Positions 49,129 to 58,254 of a stretch of DNA of 63,182 nt are shown here, in pieces. The stretch lies in NCBI GenBank assembly GCA_016867395.1, contig VGJS01000019.1, forward strand, positions 1 to 63,182, given 5' to 3'. Every line of letters starts with the position of its first letter. The first letter of the stretch is position 1. Under the pieces are notes generated by a model. The model saw only the letters and a program-made list of their open reading frames with translations. It was not told the DNA's origin and searched no databases. The position numbers were made by a program, and so were the translations under genes. This DNA is from Candidatus Handelsmanbacteria bacterium. Its GTDB lineage: Bacteria; Latescibacterota; UBA2968; UBA8231.

Positions 49129-50361
49129 ATGCTGGCGATAGACGGCGGACCCAAGGTGCGCCCCACCCCCTTTCCCAAGCGCCACCTGCTGGGCGGCGAA
49201 GAGAAGCAGGCGGCCCTGGCCCTTTTCGACCGGGCCGTGGAGACCGGCGATCCCATCGGCTACGGCGGCCCGGAGGAACAGGCGTACGAGCGGGAGTTTG
49301 CCGAGTGGATGGGTGGGGGGTACGCTGATCTGGTCAACTCCGGCAGCAGTGCCCTGTACGTGGCGTTGGGGGCGCTGGAGTTGGAGCCGGCCGGCGAGGT
49401 GGTGGTGCCGCCCATCACCGATCCGGGCGGGGTGATGCCGGTGGCCCTGCTCAATCTGGTGCCGGTGGTGGCCGACGCCCATCCGGGCTCCTTCAACTGC
49501 GGGGCGGCACAAATAGCCGCGGTGCTCAGCTCCCACACCCGGGCCATTGTCGTGGCCCACATCGCCGGGGAGCCGGCGGACATGGGTCCCATCCTCGAAC
49601 TGGCCACCTCGCGGGGGCTGCCGCTGATCGAGGACTGCGCCCAGGCCCACGGGGCGCGGTGGCAGGGCCGGCTGGCGGGGACGATGGGGGATATCGCCGC
49701 CTTCTCGACCATGAGCGGCAAGCACCACGCCACCGGGCCCCAGGGCGGGGTGGTGTACACGCGGGACGAGGACCTCTACTGGAAGGGCAAGCGCTTCTCG
49801 GACCGGGGCAAGCCCTTCAACACCGACGCCGGCTCCAATCTGCGGGCCGGGCTCAACCTCAACGGCAACGACCTGGCCGCGGCCGTGGGCCGGGTGCAGT
49901 TGCGCAAATTAGCGGAGATCACCCGGCGCCGGCGGCAGGTGGCCGGCCGGATCATCGCGGGCCTGGAGGGGTTGCAGGCAGTGGCCCCGGCCTGGGAGGC
50001 GCCCCAGAGCGAGGGGGTGTACTGGTTCATGCGGGTGCGGGTGGAGGAGGGGCGCCTCAAGGTGGACAAGGACACCTTCGCCAAAGCCGTGGCCGCCGAG
50101 GGGATTCCGGTGACCCCTTCGTACCGCCACCTGCCCTCCGAGGCTCTGTGGTTCCGCCAACGCCGGGTCTTCCCCCCCAGCGATTACCCCTGGGGGCTGC
50201 CGGCCTACCGGGGCGACCGCAAGGCGCACTTCCCCTGCCCCAACGCGGTGGCGGCGGCGGAGAGTCACTTTGTCCTGGCCGTCCACGAAAACTACACCGA
50301 CCAGGAGGTGGCCGATATCCTGGCGGCTCTGCGCAAGGTGGAGGAGGCGTATCTGACGTGA
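49129..50361 (+). CDS. DegT/DnrJ/EryC1/StrS aminotransferase
   Basis: 410 residues. N-terminus MLAIDGGPKVRPTPFPKRH is typical of the family. VNSGSSALYVALGALEL (PLP phosphate loop), PLIEDCAQAHGARWQGR (Asp for the pyridine N), and the Schiff-base Lys in FSTMSGKHHATGPQGGVV, then GLNLNGNDLAAAVGRVQL. These enzymes aminate keto-sugars linked to nucleotides, or (AHBA-like branch) other ketones. The Lys and Asp are intact. Divergent from the Gfo/Idh gene, suggesting an amino-sugar route: dehydrogenase makes the ketone, aminotransferase adds nitrogen (inference). Confidence 0.9.
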   Translation: MLAIDGGPKVRPTPFPKRHLLGGEEKQAALALFDRAVETGDPIGYGGPEEQAYEREFAEWMGGGYADLVNSGSSALYVALGALELEPAGEVVVPPITDPGGVMPVALLNLVPVVADAHPGSFNCGAAQIAAVLSSHTRAIVVAHIAGEPADMGPILELATSRGLPLIEDCAQAHGARWQGRLAGTMGDIAAFSTMSGKHHATGPQGGVVYTRDEDLYWKGKRFSDRGKPFNTDAGSNLRAGLNLNGNDLAAAVGRVQLRKLAEITRRRRQVAGRIIAGLEGLQAVAPAWEAPQSEGVYWFMRVRVEEGRLKVDKDTFAKAVAAEGIPVTPSYRHLPSEALWFRQRRVFPPSDYPWGLPAYRGDRKAHFPCPNAVAAAESHFVLAVHENYTDQEVADILAALRKVEEAYLT

Positions 50362-50364
50362 TGG

Positions 50365-50590
50365 AGTCAGTGGAGCGCCCACTCTGGCCTTTCCCAAGGC
50401 GCGTCCCGCGAAACCATAAAGATGGTGTCGCGCCTCTCCCAGCCGCACAGCCCCCGCAACGCCCCATACGTTAGGGCGTTGCGTCCCCTCGCTCGCTCAT
50501 GGCTCCGCTACCCGACCACGCGGACTTCCCTTCCCAGCCACTCTTCGGGGAAAGGCCGCCGGGGCATCGCCTCTGCTTTCTGCGCTGATC
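50365..50590 (+). repeat. Dispersed intergenic repeat, copy D (best preserved)
   Basis: In order: GTGGAGCGCCCACT, CCTTTCCCAAGGCGCG, the inverted repeat AAACCATAAAGATGGTGT (50420-50437), CCCCCGCAACGCCCCATACG and GGGCGTTGCG forming a palindrome (50455-50482), GTCCCCTCGCTCGCTC, ATGGCTCCGCTACCCGACCA, CGCGGACTTCCC, CTTCGGGGAAAGGC and a trailing GGCATCGCC. It lies between two + strand genes, and no ORF in it is convincing. Confidence 0.8.
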
Positions 50591-50643
50591 CCGCTGTGCG
50601 CCCAGACACAGCGCCGGGGCCGGCCACCGGGGCAAATTGACAC

Positions 50644-53600
50644 TTGTACAGGCTCCGGGTATCTTTGTCAGGTTGCATACCAAAGAAAGGCAGGCTCTAT
50701 TTGACTTCGTTGCTGTCGGGCGCCCTGTTACTCCTGGCAGTGCTTCTGGGCGCCCCCCGCCCGGCGGCAGCCCAGGTCCAGACCATCTCCACCGACCATT
50801 TCCGCATCCACTTCATGCCCGGCACCGAAGGCACGGCCCGGCGGGTGGCCGAGGTGGCCGAGGAGGTTTTCGATCCGCTGGCCACGGCCTACGATTACTA
50901 TGACGAATTCTCGCCCATCCACATCGTCGTGCTCGACAACTCCGACGTGCTGGGCAACGGCTCCGCATCCTATTACAGCAACACCATCTACATCTGGGCC
51001 ACGGCCCTCGACTTTGAGCTGCGCGGGGACCACGACTGGATTAAAGACGTGGTGACCCACGAGCTGACCCATATCATGACCCTCAACCGGGCCCGCCAGC
51101 CCTGGCCCTTCCAGTTCGCCTTGATCTCGGTGTCGCGCTTCGACGCCAACCCGGACATCTCCTTTGACCTGCCCCTATTCCACCTCAATACCCCGGACTG
51201 GTGGAACGAGGGGGTGGCCCAGTTCGCCGACGAGAAATTCGGTTACGACACCTGGGACACTCACCGCGACATGCTCCTGCGCATGGCCTCCCTGGAGGAC
51301 GACCTGCTCTCCTACGAGGAGATGGGAAGCCTGTCCAATCGCACCGGGGCCTACTACGGCGAGATGGTCTACAACCAGGGCTTTGGCCTGATGCTCTATA
51401 TCCGTGACCAGTACGGCCGCGACAAGGCCGAGGCCCTCACCCGCCACAGCGGGGCGGTGAGCTTTGACTCGGCCATCCGCCAGGCGCTGGGCATATCCGC
51501 CGATCAGCTCTACACCGACTGGGCCCGGTACCTCAAGGACCGCTACGGCCAGCTGGCCTCTCAGGTCCACAACCAGGGCTTCTTCGAGGGCGAGAAACTC
51601 AAGGAGCAGGACGAGGGCACCATCGAGTACCATCCCGCCCTCTCGCCCGACGGCAAGAAGCTGGCCTTCCTCACCAGCGAGAAGCGCGACTACCCCATCC
51701 TGCGCATGGCCATCCTCGACCTGGAGACCGGCAAGCGCAAGGTGCTCGATCCCTACGTGGACACCCGCCTTTCCTGGTCTCCCGACAGCCGGCAACTGCT
51801 CTACGTGCGCAACAAGGAGGGCTTCAACGACCTGTACCTCTACGACCTGGCCGCCGACAAGGAGCAGCGGATCAGCGCCCGCCTGCGGGCCAAGGACCCC
51901 TCCTTCTCGCCGGACGGCAGACAGATCGTCTTCATCCACAACGAGGACGGGACCAACAACATCGGCCTGCTAGACCGGCAGACCACCCGGCGCAGCTTCC
52001 TGACCAACAACCAGGACGCCACCCAGTATAGCTCGCCGCGCTTCTCCCCCGACGGCAAGTGGGTCCTCTTCAGCGTCTTCCGCGGCCAGGACCGCGACGT
52101 CGCCCTGATCCGGGCCGACAGCCCGCCCCGGCCCCGGGAGTACGGCCTGCGCGACCGCCAGCAGGCCAAGGTCCCCGACTCCCTCAAGGTCTTTCCCGAT
52201 AGCCTGGCCTTCCCCCATCCCGACACTTCCGGCTTCCGGGTGCTCCTGGGCTCGGGGGCCGACGAGCGCGACCCCTGCTGGCTGCCCGACGGCAGCGGCT
52301 TTGTCTTTTCATCGGACCAGAGCGGGGTCTTCAACCTCTACCGCTACAACCTGGAGGACGGCCGCGTCGATCAGTTGACCAACGTGCTGGGCGGGGCCTT
52401 CGTGCCGGCGGTCTCGGTCGAAGGCCAGGTGGTGTACGCCGGGTACCACGCCAACAACTACAGCCTCTACCGCTTCTCCCTGGGGGCGTACCAGCGCGAG
52501 GCCCGCTTCGAGCCAGTGGCCCTGCGCGACTACCAGGGCAACCCCAAGCTGCCCAAGCTGGCCGACGAGTTCAAGGTGGGGCACTACAGCGGCCGGCGCC
52601 AGGTTAGCTATATCCCCATCCTCCAGGTGGGGCCGGCCTTCATCGGCAACACCTTCGGCCTGAACCAGTTCAGCGCCGGGGTGCAGTTCTCCACCGGCGA
52701 GCAGTTGGGAGGGGACGAGTTCACCGCCTGGGGGGTGGTGGGCAAGAACATGCGCCAGGACACCGACCTCAACACCGATTTCGGCGTGTACTACCAGCGC
52801 AGCCTGCTGCCGATGAGCGGCAACAACCGCAGCTTCAACCCCTCGGCCTATGTGGGCATTCGCCGGCGCGAGATCGACAACCTGATCCGCAACCAGCAGA
52901 CCCTGGCGGACACGGTGCTGCCGGCCGAGACCCTGGTTTCCCCCCTCGATTCGACCCGCTTCCTGCTCATCCCCGAGTCCCAGCGCTACCTCAAGCGGTA
53001 CGAGTCGCGCCAGGACCTGTTCAAGACCGTGCTCCAGAACCTGGCCGTGGGGGTGGAACTGCCCCTGACCCGGCGGCAGGAGTTCTCCTTCCAGTACCTC
53101 AACCGCAACTATGAGGAGAGCTGGACCCTGCGCTCCCTGCGCCAGCAGTCGGGCATCTTCCTGGTGCAGGAGACCAATGGCCAACGCTTCGACATCACCG
53201 ACCTGCTGCCCGAGGACCTGGCGTTCCAGGACACCGCGGTGGTGGATCCTCAGCACAGTCTAAGCTTCTACGACGGCCTGCGCTTCTTTTCCGCCCACGA
53301 CCTGAGCTTCGCGTGGAGTTACCTCAACCTCAAGCCCACCTCCGACCGCTACCTGACGCCCCAGGGGCGGGCCCTGACCCTGCTCTACCGCTACTCCCTG
53401 GCCACGGTGGCCGACTCCCTGGCCCAGCTCATCTCCACCGACGGCACGCCCCGCGACGCGCTGGGGCCGGCTTCACGGCATTTCCGGGTCAACGAGTACG
53501 TGGGCTCCTATGTGGAGTACCTGGGCCTGCCCTTCAACAACGTGGTCTCCCTGCAACTGATCGGGGCGTACCGCAACCTCAAGCTGAAACCCTCCTTTGA

Positions 53601-54042
53601 TCCGGAGGCCGGCTTCTTCGAGGGCCGCTACTACTGGCCCCTGCGCTACTACCTGGGCGGCCACAACTTCCTCAGCGGCTACCCCTACTTCTCCGCCTCG
53701 GGGACCAAGCTGGTCTACGGCCGGCTGGGCTACGCCTTCCCCCTCAGCCGCCGGCTGAGCAGCCGCTTCCTCAACTTAACCTTTGCCAAGTGCTACGCCG
53801 AATTCTTTGCCGAGGCCGGGGCGGTGGGCAACTTCAGCAAGGCCCGCTGGGGGGAGCTGGACACCAAGGACTTCCTCTCGGACCTGGGCGCCGAGCTGCG
53901 CATGCAGGTGCTTACCTTCTACCGCATCCCCATGACCGCATTCTTCCAGGTGGCCCGGCCGCTCAACCGCAACCGGGTGCTCCGGGAGCCGGACGAACCG
54001 CGCATCGACAAATGGCGCTACTACTGTGGACTGACCCTATGA
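50644..54042 (+). CDS. Secreted metallopeptidase (MA-clan, HEXXH) with beta-propeller and C-terminal outer-membrane barrel
   Basis: 1132 residues from TTG 50644 (TTG 50701 is an alternative). A signal peptide ends near AAAQ (residue 44). The peptidase domain has HELTH (139-143) and the third ligand in WWNEGVAQF (E189). From about 330 follow TolB/WD40-like repeats with the SPDGKKLAF, SPDSRQLLY, SPDGRQIVF and SPDGKWVLF series, typical PD40 units. From about 660 the sequence is aromatic and beta-rich up to the C-terminus (YYCGLTL), probably an outer-membrane beta-barrel as in surface-anchored proteases of the FCB group. It would be a surface protease or a biogenesis factor. Function inferred. 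Confidence 0.85.
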   Translation: MYRLRVSLSGCIPKKGRLYLTSLLSGALLLLAVLLGAPRPAAAQVQTISTDHFRIHFMPGTEGTARRVAEVAEEVFDPLATAYDYYDEFSPIHIVVLDNSDVLGNGSASYYSNTIYIWATALDFELRGDHDWIKDVVTHELTHIMTLNRARQPWPFQFALISVSRFDANPDISFDLPLFHLNTPDWWNEGVAQFADEKFGYDTWDTHRDMLLRMASLEDDLLSYEEMGSLSNRTGAYYGEMVYNQGFGLMLYIRDQYGRDKAEALTRHSGAVSFDSAIRQALGISADQLYTDWARYLKDRYGQLASQVHNQGFFEGEKLKEQDEGTIEYHPALSPDGKKLAFLTSEKRDYPILRMAILDLETGKRKVLDPYVDTRLSWSPDSRQLLYVRNKEGFNDLYLYDLAADKEQRISARLRAKDPSFSPDGRQIVFIHNEDGTNNIGLLDRQTTRRSFLTNNQDATQYSSPRFSPDGKWVLFSVFRGQDRDVALIRADSPPRPREYGLRDRQQAKVPDSLKVFPDSLAFPHPDTSGFRVLLGSGADERDPCWLPDGSGFVFSSDQSGVFNLYRYNLEDGRVDQLTNVLGGAFVPAVSVEGQVVYAGYHANNYSLYRFSLGAYQREARFEPVALRDYQGNPKLPKLADEFKVGHYSGRRQVSYIPILQVGPAFIGNTFGLNQFSAGVQFSTGEQLGGDEFTAWGVVGKNMRQDTDLNTDFGVYYQRSLLPMSGNNRSFNPSAYVGIRRREIDNLIRNQQTLADTVLPAETLVSPLDSTRFLLIPESQRYLKRYESRQDLFKTVLQNLAVGVELPLTRRQEFSFQYLNRNYEESWTLRSLRQQSGIFLVQETNGQRFDITDLLPEDLAFQDTAVVDPQHSLSFYDGLRFFSAHDLSFAWSYLNLKPTSDRYLTPQGRALTLLYRYSLATVADSLAQLISTDGTPRDALGPASRHFRVNEYVGSYVEYLGLPFNNVVSLQLIGAYRNLKLKPSFDPEAGFFEGRYYWPLRYYLGGHNFLSGYPYFSASGTKLVYGRLGYAFPLSRRLSSRFLNLTFAKCYAEFFAEAGAVGNFSKARWGELDTKDFLSDLGAELRMQVLTFYRIPMTAFFQVARPLNRNRVLREPDEPRIDKWRYYCGLTL

Positions 54043-54343
54043 CCAGAGCCGACCTGCACCAGTTGGCCCTGCGCCTTAAGATCATCGAGATGCTGCGCCT
54101 CCACGCCAGCCAGCGGCAACTGCGCGAGGCGTCCAGTTGCTGGCGCCGCCTCGTCCGGCCAAACTGATGTTCAAGCTGAGCCTCTTTCCGCGGGGCAACA
54201 ACCGCAACCGGCCACTCAAGCGGCTGCCGGCGGCCGACCTCGAATACCCCCTGGAAGTGGACCGGCTTTTCCGGCGTTTTTGGCGGGAGCGGCGGCTAGG
54301 GCCCCGCCCCGCCGAGGCCGAGGAGGGGAGATCATGCGCCTAA
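54039..54343 (+). pseudogene. Small hypothetical gene with a frameshift
   Basis: ATG 54039 overlaps the stop of the large protein gene (ATGA) and reads MTRADLHQLALRLKIIEMLR, HASQRQLREA, then in this frame a stop at 54165-54167. In the -1 frame the sequence runs on as QLLAPPRPAKLMFKLSLFPR, LPAADLEYPLEVDRLFRRFW to 54343. The joined product (about 100 residues, basic) seems one protein interrupted near 54130; alternatively two tiny coupled genes (TGATG at 54165-54169). No family recognised. Downstream lipoprotein gene overlaps its end by 10 bp. Confidence 0.4.
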
Positions 54344-54918
54344 GGGGGTTGCTGCTGGGGCTGCTGCTGGCCGGCTGCGGGGGCGGAGCGCCCCCCCCGG
54401 AGGGGCAACCCGATCCGGTGGCCCAGGCCGCTTCGGTCGGGGCGGTGGTTGACACCGTGGGCATCCTCGACCTGGCCGAGGCCGACACCCTCAACCAGGA
54501 CGAGGGCCTGACCATCGTCGAGACGACAATCAGCATTCCGCCCTCGGCGGCCGGCGGCGAGGTCTTTGCCTGGGAGTTCACCGCCCAGGAGCTGCGGCCG
54601 GTCAAGCTGCTGATCATGCGCTTCGACCAGCCCCGCGACCATCTCGAACTGGTGGGGGAGAGCGAGCTGGTGGTGCCCCGGCAGAAAGGCCTCAACCGCT
54701 TTGTCCTGCGCGAGCCCATCCCGGTTAAGAGGGGGGATTACTACGGGATCTACCAGCCCGAAGCCGGGACCGTCCCCTTCAAGAAGGTGCACAACTGGAA
54801 AACCCTGATCACCATCAAACCTCTGGCCCGTCCCTGGATGAAACGCGAGTTCTTCTCGATGTATGGCTGGCGCTACGCCCTGCGGGTCTTCTGGCGCAAG
54901 GAAAAGGCGGCGCAATGA
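54334..54918 (+). CDS. Lipoprotein of unknown function
   Basis: 194 residues from ATG 54334 (GAGGAGGGGAG before it). Signal peptide MRLRGLLLGLLLAGC with lipobox Cys at 15 and a Gly/Pro-rich linker. The mature domain is rich in beta strands (VFAWEFTAQELRPVKLLIMR, ELVVPRQKGLNRFVLREPIP) and ends in a basic tail WRYALRVFWRKEKAAQ. No known domain recognised. It overlaps both neighbours by a few bases, so it is likely co-translated with the TPR lipoprotein as part of the same envelope cluster as the large protease. Confidence 0.7.
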   Translation: MRLRGLLLGLLLAGCGGGAPPPEGQPDPVAQAASVGAVVDTVGILDLAEADTLNQDEGLTIVETTISIPPSAAGGEVFAWEFTAQELRPVKLLIMRFDQPRDHLELVGESELVVPRQKGLNRFVLREPIPVKRGDYYGIYQPEAGTVPFKKVHNWKTLITIKPLARPWMKREFFSMYGWRYALRVFWRKEKAAQ

Positions 54919-55628
54919 ACCCGATGTGGAGGGTGGGACTGGCGGCCCTGGTGTGGCTGGCCGGCTGCGGCGGCAAGAGTGAGGAGGCGGACCCGGCCCT
55001 GACCCAGTTGCAGCAGGTGGCGTCCCAGTTGCAGCAGCAGTTGCAGGAACAACCGGGCTCGCCCCTGATCCATTTTCAGTTGGGGCAGCTCTACGAGCGC
55101 CACGGCCTGGCCGACTCGGCGGCGGCTTCCTACCGCCGGGCCATCGCCCTGGAGGAGGCTTTCCCCGAGGCGCACTTCAACCTGGCGGCGGTGTACTACA
55201 CCCAGGGCCGCACCCTGGAGGCAGTCTCGGCGTACCAGCAGGCCCTGCGCTTCCGCCCCGACTACGCCCTGGCCCACAACAACCTCGGCTTCATCCACAA
55301 AAAGGCCGGCGACCTCGACCAGGCCGAGGCCGCTTATCTGCAGGCCATACGCAGCGATTCGAGCTTCTATGAGGGGTACAACAACCTGGGCCAGCTCTAC
55401 AAGCAGCGCAGCCAATTGGAGCTTGCCCTGCCGCTGTTCCGCAAGTCCATCGCCCTCAAGCCCGGCTTTCCCGAGGCGTATCTAAACCTGGCCAAAGCCT
55501 GTCAGGCCCTGAAGCAGGCCGCCGAGGAGGAGCGCACCCTCAACGCCTACCTGGCGCAGTTCGGCCAGGAGGCTCAGTACAGCTCCTACGCCCGCGACCG
55601 CCTGCGCGATCTGGCCGGGGCTCGCTAG
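54915..55628 (+). CDS. TPR-repeat lipoprotein
   Basis: 237 residues. Signal peptide MNPMWRVGLAALVWLAGC with lipobox. At least four tetratricopeptide repeats, for example FQLGQLYERHGLADSAAASY, FNLAAVYYTQGRTLEAVSAY, NNLGFIHKKAGDLDQAEAAY and NNLGQLYKQRSQLELALPLF, cover residues 55-200. TPR lipoproteins usually scaffold envelope complexes. It overlaps the previous lipoprotein gene by 4 bp and is convergent with the VOC protein gene (4-bp overlap). Confidence 0.85.
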   Translation: MNPMWRVGLAALVWLAGCGGKSEEADPALTQLQQVASQLQQQLQEQPGSPLIHFQLGQLYERHGLADSAAASYRRAIALEEAFPEAHFNLAAVYYTQGRTLEAVSAYQQALRFRPDYALAHNNLGFIHKKAGDLDQAEAAYLQAIRSDSSFYEGYNNLGQLYKQRSQLELALPLFRKSIALKPGFPEAYLNLAKACQALKQAAEEERTLNAYLAQFGQEAQYSSYARDRLRDLAGAR

Positions 55629-55999
55629 CGGTCCCTCTCGAAGAGCTGCAGGTTCATCGCGTTGGGCCCCTCGAAGAAGGCCAGCCGGATGCCCGAGTCG
55701 CCGGCCGGCGCCGGGTCGCCCTTCACCGTGACCCCCTTGCCCCGCAGGTCCGCCACCGCCTGATCGGCGCGGTCCACCCGGAAGGAGATGTGGTGGAAGC
55801 CCACCGGGGCCTTCATGGTCTTGGCCGGCATCAGCTCCAGAATCACCCCGTTGCCCGCCTGCAGAAAGACAAAATCCCCGTCCCCCTCGTTGGGGAATCG
55901 CTCCAACACCTTCAGGCCCAGCTTCTCGGTGTAGAACTTCACCCCCGCCTCGATGTCATCGGTGACGATGGCGATCTTGTGCAGGTTGTTGATGGTCAT
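55625..55999 (-). CDS. VOC-family protein (glyoxalase/methylmalonyl-CoA epimerase-like)
   Basis: 124 residues, one vicinal-oxygen-chelate domain made of two beta-alpha-beta-beta-beta modules. KIAIVTDDIEAGVKFYTEKLG is the first module (metal His at HKIAI), ILELM the middle Glu, GFHHISFRVDRADQAVADLRGKG the second His region, and MNLQLFE the final Glu. All four candidate metal ligands (H-E-H-E) are present. Similar to methylmalonyl-CoA epimerase or lactoylglutathione lyase in length; the substrate is not decidable. It overlaps the phosphatidyltransferase gene by 4 bp. Confidence 0.87.
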   Translation of the reverse strand: MTINNLHKIAIVTDDIEAGVKFYTEKLGLKVLERFPNEGDGDFVFLQAGNGVILELMPAKTMKAPVGFHHISFRVDRADQAVADLRGKGVTVKGDPAPAGDSGIRLAFFEGPNAMNLQLFERDR

Positions 56000-56535
56000 G
56001 GCGCACTCCTTTGGGTTGGTGTGGCGTAGGTGGTGCGGAGCAGTTGCCAGTACCCGGCGCTGGAGGCCAGGATCAGCAGCGCGGCTGCCCCGACCAGCAC
56101 CTGCCGAGGCAGCGGGGGCACCGGCAGCAGGTAGCTAAGGGCGGTCAGGCCCATGCAGAGGGTGGTGTACTTGCCCAGGCGGCTGGCGGGGATCACCAGG
56201 CTCCGGCGTTTCCACAAATACAGGCCCACGGCGAGGATAACCAGGTCCCGCCCCAAAAGCAGGAGCACCAGCCAGAGGGGGAAGTCCCGCCAGCAGGCCA
56301 GGGCCAGGCCCAGGCTGCCCAGCAGCAGCTTGTCGGCCAGCGGGTCGAGGATCTGGCCCAGGGTCGAAACCTGGCCCCAGCGGCGGGCCACGTACCCGTC
56401 GGCCACGTCGCTGAGGCCCGCCAGCAGGCCCAGCCCCAGAGTGGCCCAAGAAAGGCCCTGCCCGTCCCGCCACAGGCTGTAGAGCAGGAAGGGGATCAGC
56501 AGCAGGCGCAAGGCGCTGAGCAGGTTGGCCGCCAT
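55996..56535 (-). CDS. CDP-alcohol phosphatidyltransferase (PgsA-like)
   Basis: 179 residues, about six membrane helices. The active-site motif D-G-x2-A-R-x8-G-x3-D-x3-D is in SDVADGYVARRWGQVSTLGQ and LDPLADKLL. It would make phosphatidylglycerol phosphate from CDP-diacylglycerol and glycerol-3-phosphate, or a related phospholipid. The N-terminus NLLSALRLLLIPFLLY matches PgsA (NxxTxxRxxxxP). It may be the main or a second PgsA. It is 8 bp from recN. Confidence 0.88.
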   Translation of the reverse strand: MAANLLSALRLLLIPFLLYSLWRDGQGLSWATLGLGLLAGLSDVADGYVARRWGQVSTLGQILDPLADKLLLGSLGLALACWRDFPLWLVLLLLGRDLVILAVGLYLWKRRSLVIPASRLGKYTTLCMGLTALSYLLPVPPLPRQVLVGAAALLILASSAGYWQLLRTTYATPTQRSAP

Positions 56536-56543
56536 CGGCTGGG

Positions 56544-58238
56544 CTAGCGCAGGAGTTCCTGGGCGTGCTGCCTGGCGCTGGCCGAGACCTTCTCGCCGGC
56601 CAGGAGCTTGGCCAGTTCCTCGGCCCGCCCCTGCTCGTCGAGCAGGTGGACCTCGGTGAAGGTGCGGCCCTGCCGCTGGCGCTTGCGCACTGAGAAGTGG
56701 GTGTGGGCCAGGCCGGCGATCTGGGGCAGGTGGGTGATGGCGATGATCTGGTGGGTGGCGGCCAGGGAGCGCAGCTTCTTGCCCACCGCCGCAGCCACCC
56801 GGCCCGAGACCCCGGTGTCGATCTCGTCGAAGACCAGGATGAAGACCCGGTCCCGGTCGGCGATCACCTCCTTGAGGGCCAGCATCAGCCGCGACAACTC
56901 GCCGCCCGAGGCGATGCGGGCCAGGGGGCGGGGCGCCTCGCCCAGGTTGGGGGAAATGAAGAACTCCACCCGCTCCATGCCCCCCCCATCGGCGCGGAAG
57001 CGCCGGCCCTCGCGCTCCACCAGCCCCTCAGGCTGGTCCTCCTCCTGCAACTCCACCACAAAAACCGTCTGTTCCATGCCTAACTTGGCCAGGCTCTTCT
57101 CCACCACCGCCGACAAGGACTGGGCAGCTTTACGGCGGCCGGCGGAGAGGGCCAGGCAGGCGGCCTGGAAGTCGTGCAGGAATTTTTCGGTTTCGGTCTG
57201 GGTGCGGCGCAACTCCTCATCCAGGCGGTCGGCGCGGCTCTCCTGGTGTTCGAGTTGGCGCATCTGTTCCAGCACCGCCTCGGGGGAGCCGCCGTACTTC
57301 TGGCTGAGTCGGCGCAGGCCGTCGAGGCGCTCGCGCACCGCCTCGCGGCGTTCGGGGCGGGTTTCCAGGTGGCGGGTGTACGCGCTCAGGCCGCCGGCCA
57401 GGTCCTCGACGCGGTAGACCAGGTCGGCCAGGGCCGCGGCCTGGGGTTGGAGGCGGGGATCGGTCTCGGCCAGGCGCTCCAACTGGCGGCGGGCCTTAGC
57501 CAGGGATTCGGCCACCGAGCCCTCGGCCTGGTAGAGAAGTTCGCCGAGTTGGGCGGTGGTCTCGGCCAGGGTTTCGAGGTTCTCGAGGACCCTCAACTCC
57601 TGGGCGAGTTTCTCCTCCTCCCCAGGGGCAGGATTGAGCTGGCGGATCTCCTGCAACTGAAAGGCGCGCAACTCCTCGGCCCGGCGCAACCCTTCGCGCT
57701 CGGTGCGCAACTCCTCGGCCCGCTGCCGGCTCTGGCCCCACTCCCCGAAGAGGCGGGCCACCTCCCCGGCCTGGGGGCCGAGGCCGCCAAAGGCGTCGAG
57801 GAAGAGGGCGTGCAGGCCGGTGTCGAGCAGGGAGTGGTGTTCGTGCTGGCTGTGCAGGTCGGCCAGCAGGGCCCCCACCTGGCGAAGTTGCTTGAGGGAG
57901 AGGGTGAGGCCGTTGGCCAGGGCGCGGGTGCGGCCCTGGGTGGAGAGTTCGCGGCGCAGGATGAGCTGGCCCTCTTCGAGCGCGACGCCCACCTCTTCGA
58001 GGCGGGCGGCCACGGGATGGTCGGCGGGGAACTCGAAGACCCCCTCGATGAGGGCCTTGTCCGCCCCCTGGCGCACCAACTCGGCGCCGGCCTGGCCGCC
58101 AAGCACGGCTTCGAGGGCGCTGAGCACGATGGATTTGCCGGCCCCGGTCTCGCCGGTGATGGTGTTGAAGCCGGGGCCGAATTCGAGCTGTAGTTCCTCG
58201 ATGAGGGCGAAGTTCTTGATGTAGAGCCGCGTCAGCAT
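56544..58238 (-). CDS. recN: DNA repair protein RecN
   Basis: 564 residues, SMC-like ATPase of double-strand-break repair. Walker A is GETGAGKSIV (near residue 30) following FALIEELQLEFGPGFN; the Q-loop region LADLHSQHEHHSLLD is typical of RecN. Coiled coils occupy about 160-360. The C-terminal head has IASGGELSRLMLALK (signature), VFDEIDTGVSGRVA (Walker B) and the ITHLPQIAGLAHTHFSVRK motif (D/H-loop). Full length and intact. Upstream lies repeat copy E. Confidence 0.95.
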   Translation of the reverse strand: MLTRLYIKNFALIEELQLEFGPGFNTITGETGAGKSIVLSALEAVLGGQAGAELVRQGADKALIEGVFEFPADHPVAARLEEVGVALEEGQLILRRELSTQGRTRALANGLTLSLKQLRQVGALLADLHSQHEHHSLLDTGLHALFLDAFGGLGPQAGEVARLFGEWGQSRQRAEELRTEREGLRRAEELRAFQLQEIRQLNPAPGEEEKLAQELRVLENLETLAETTAQLGELLYQAEGSVAESLAKARRQLERLAETDPRLQPQAAALADLVYRVEDLAGGLSAYTRHLETRPERREAVRERLDGLRRLSQKYGGSPEAVLEQMRQLEHQESRADRLDEELRRTQTETEKFLHDFQAACLALSAGRRKAAQSLSAVVEKSLAKLGMEQTVFVVELQEEDQPEGLVEREGRRFRADGGGMERVEFFISPNLGEAPRPLARIASGGELSRLMLALKEVIADRDRVFILVFDEIDTGVSGRVAAAVGKKLRSLAATHQIIAITHLPQIAGLAHTHFSVRKRQRQGRTFTEVHLLDEQGRAEELAKLLAGEKVSASARQHAQELLR

Positions 58239-58254
58239 GGGTCTGGGTTTTGTT

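Noticed and set aside
54216..54719. Reverse ORF opposite the lipoprotein gene
   Set aside because: Shadow of a + strand gene with a clear signal peptide and lipobox.
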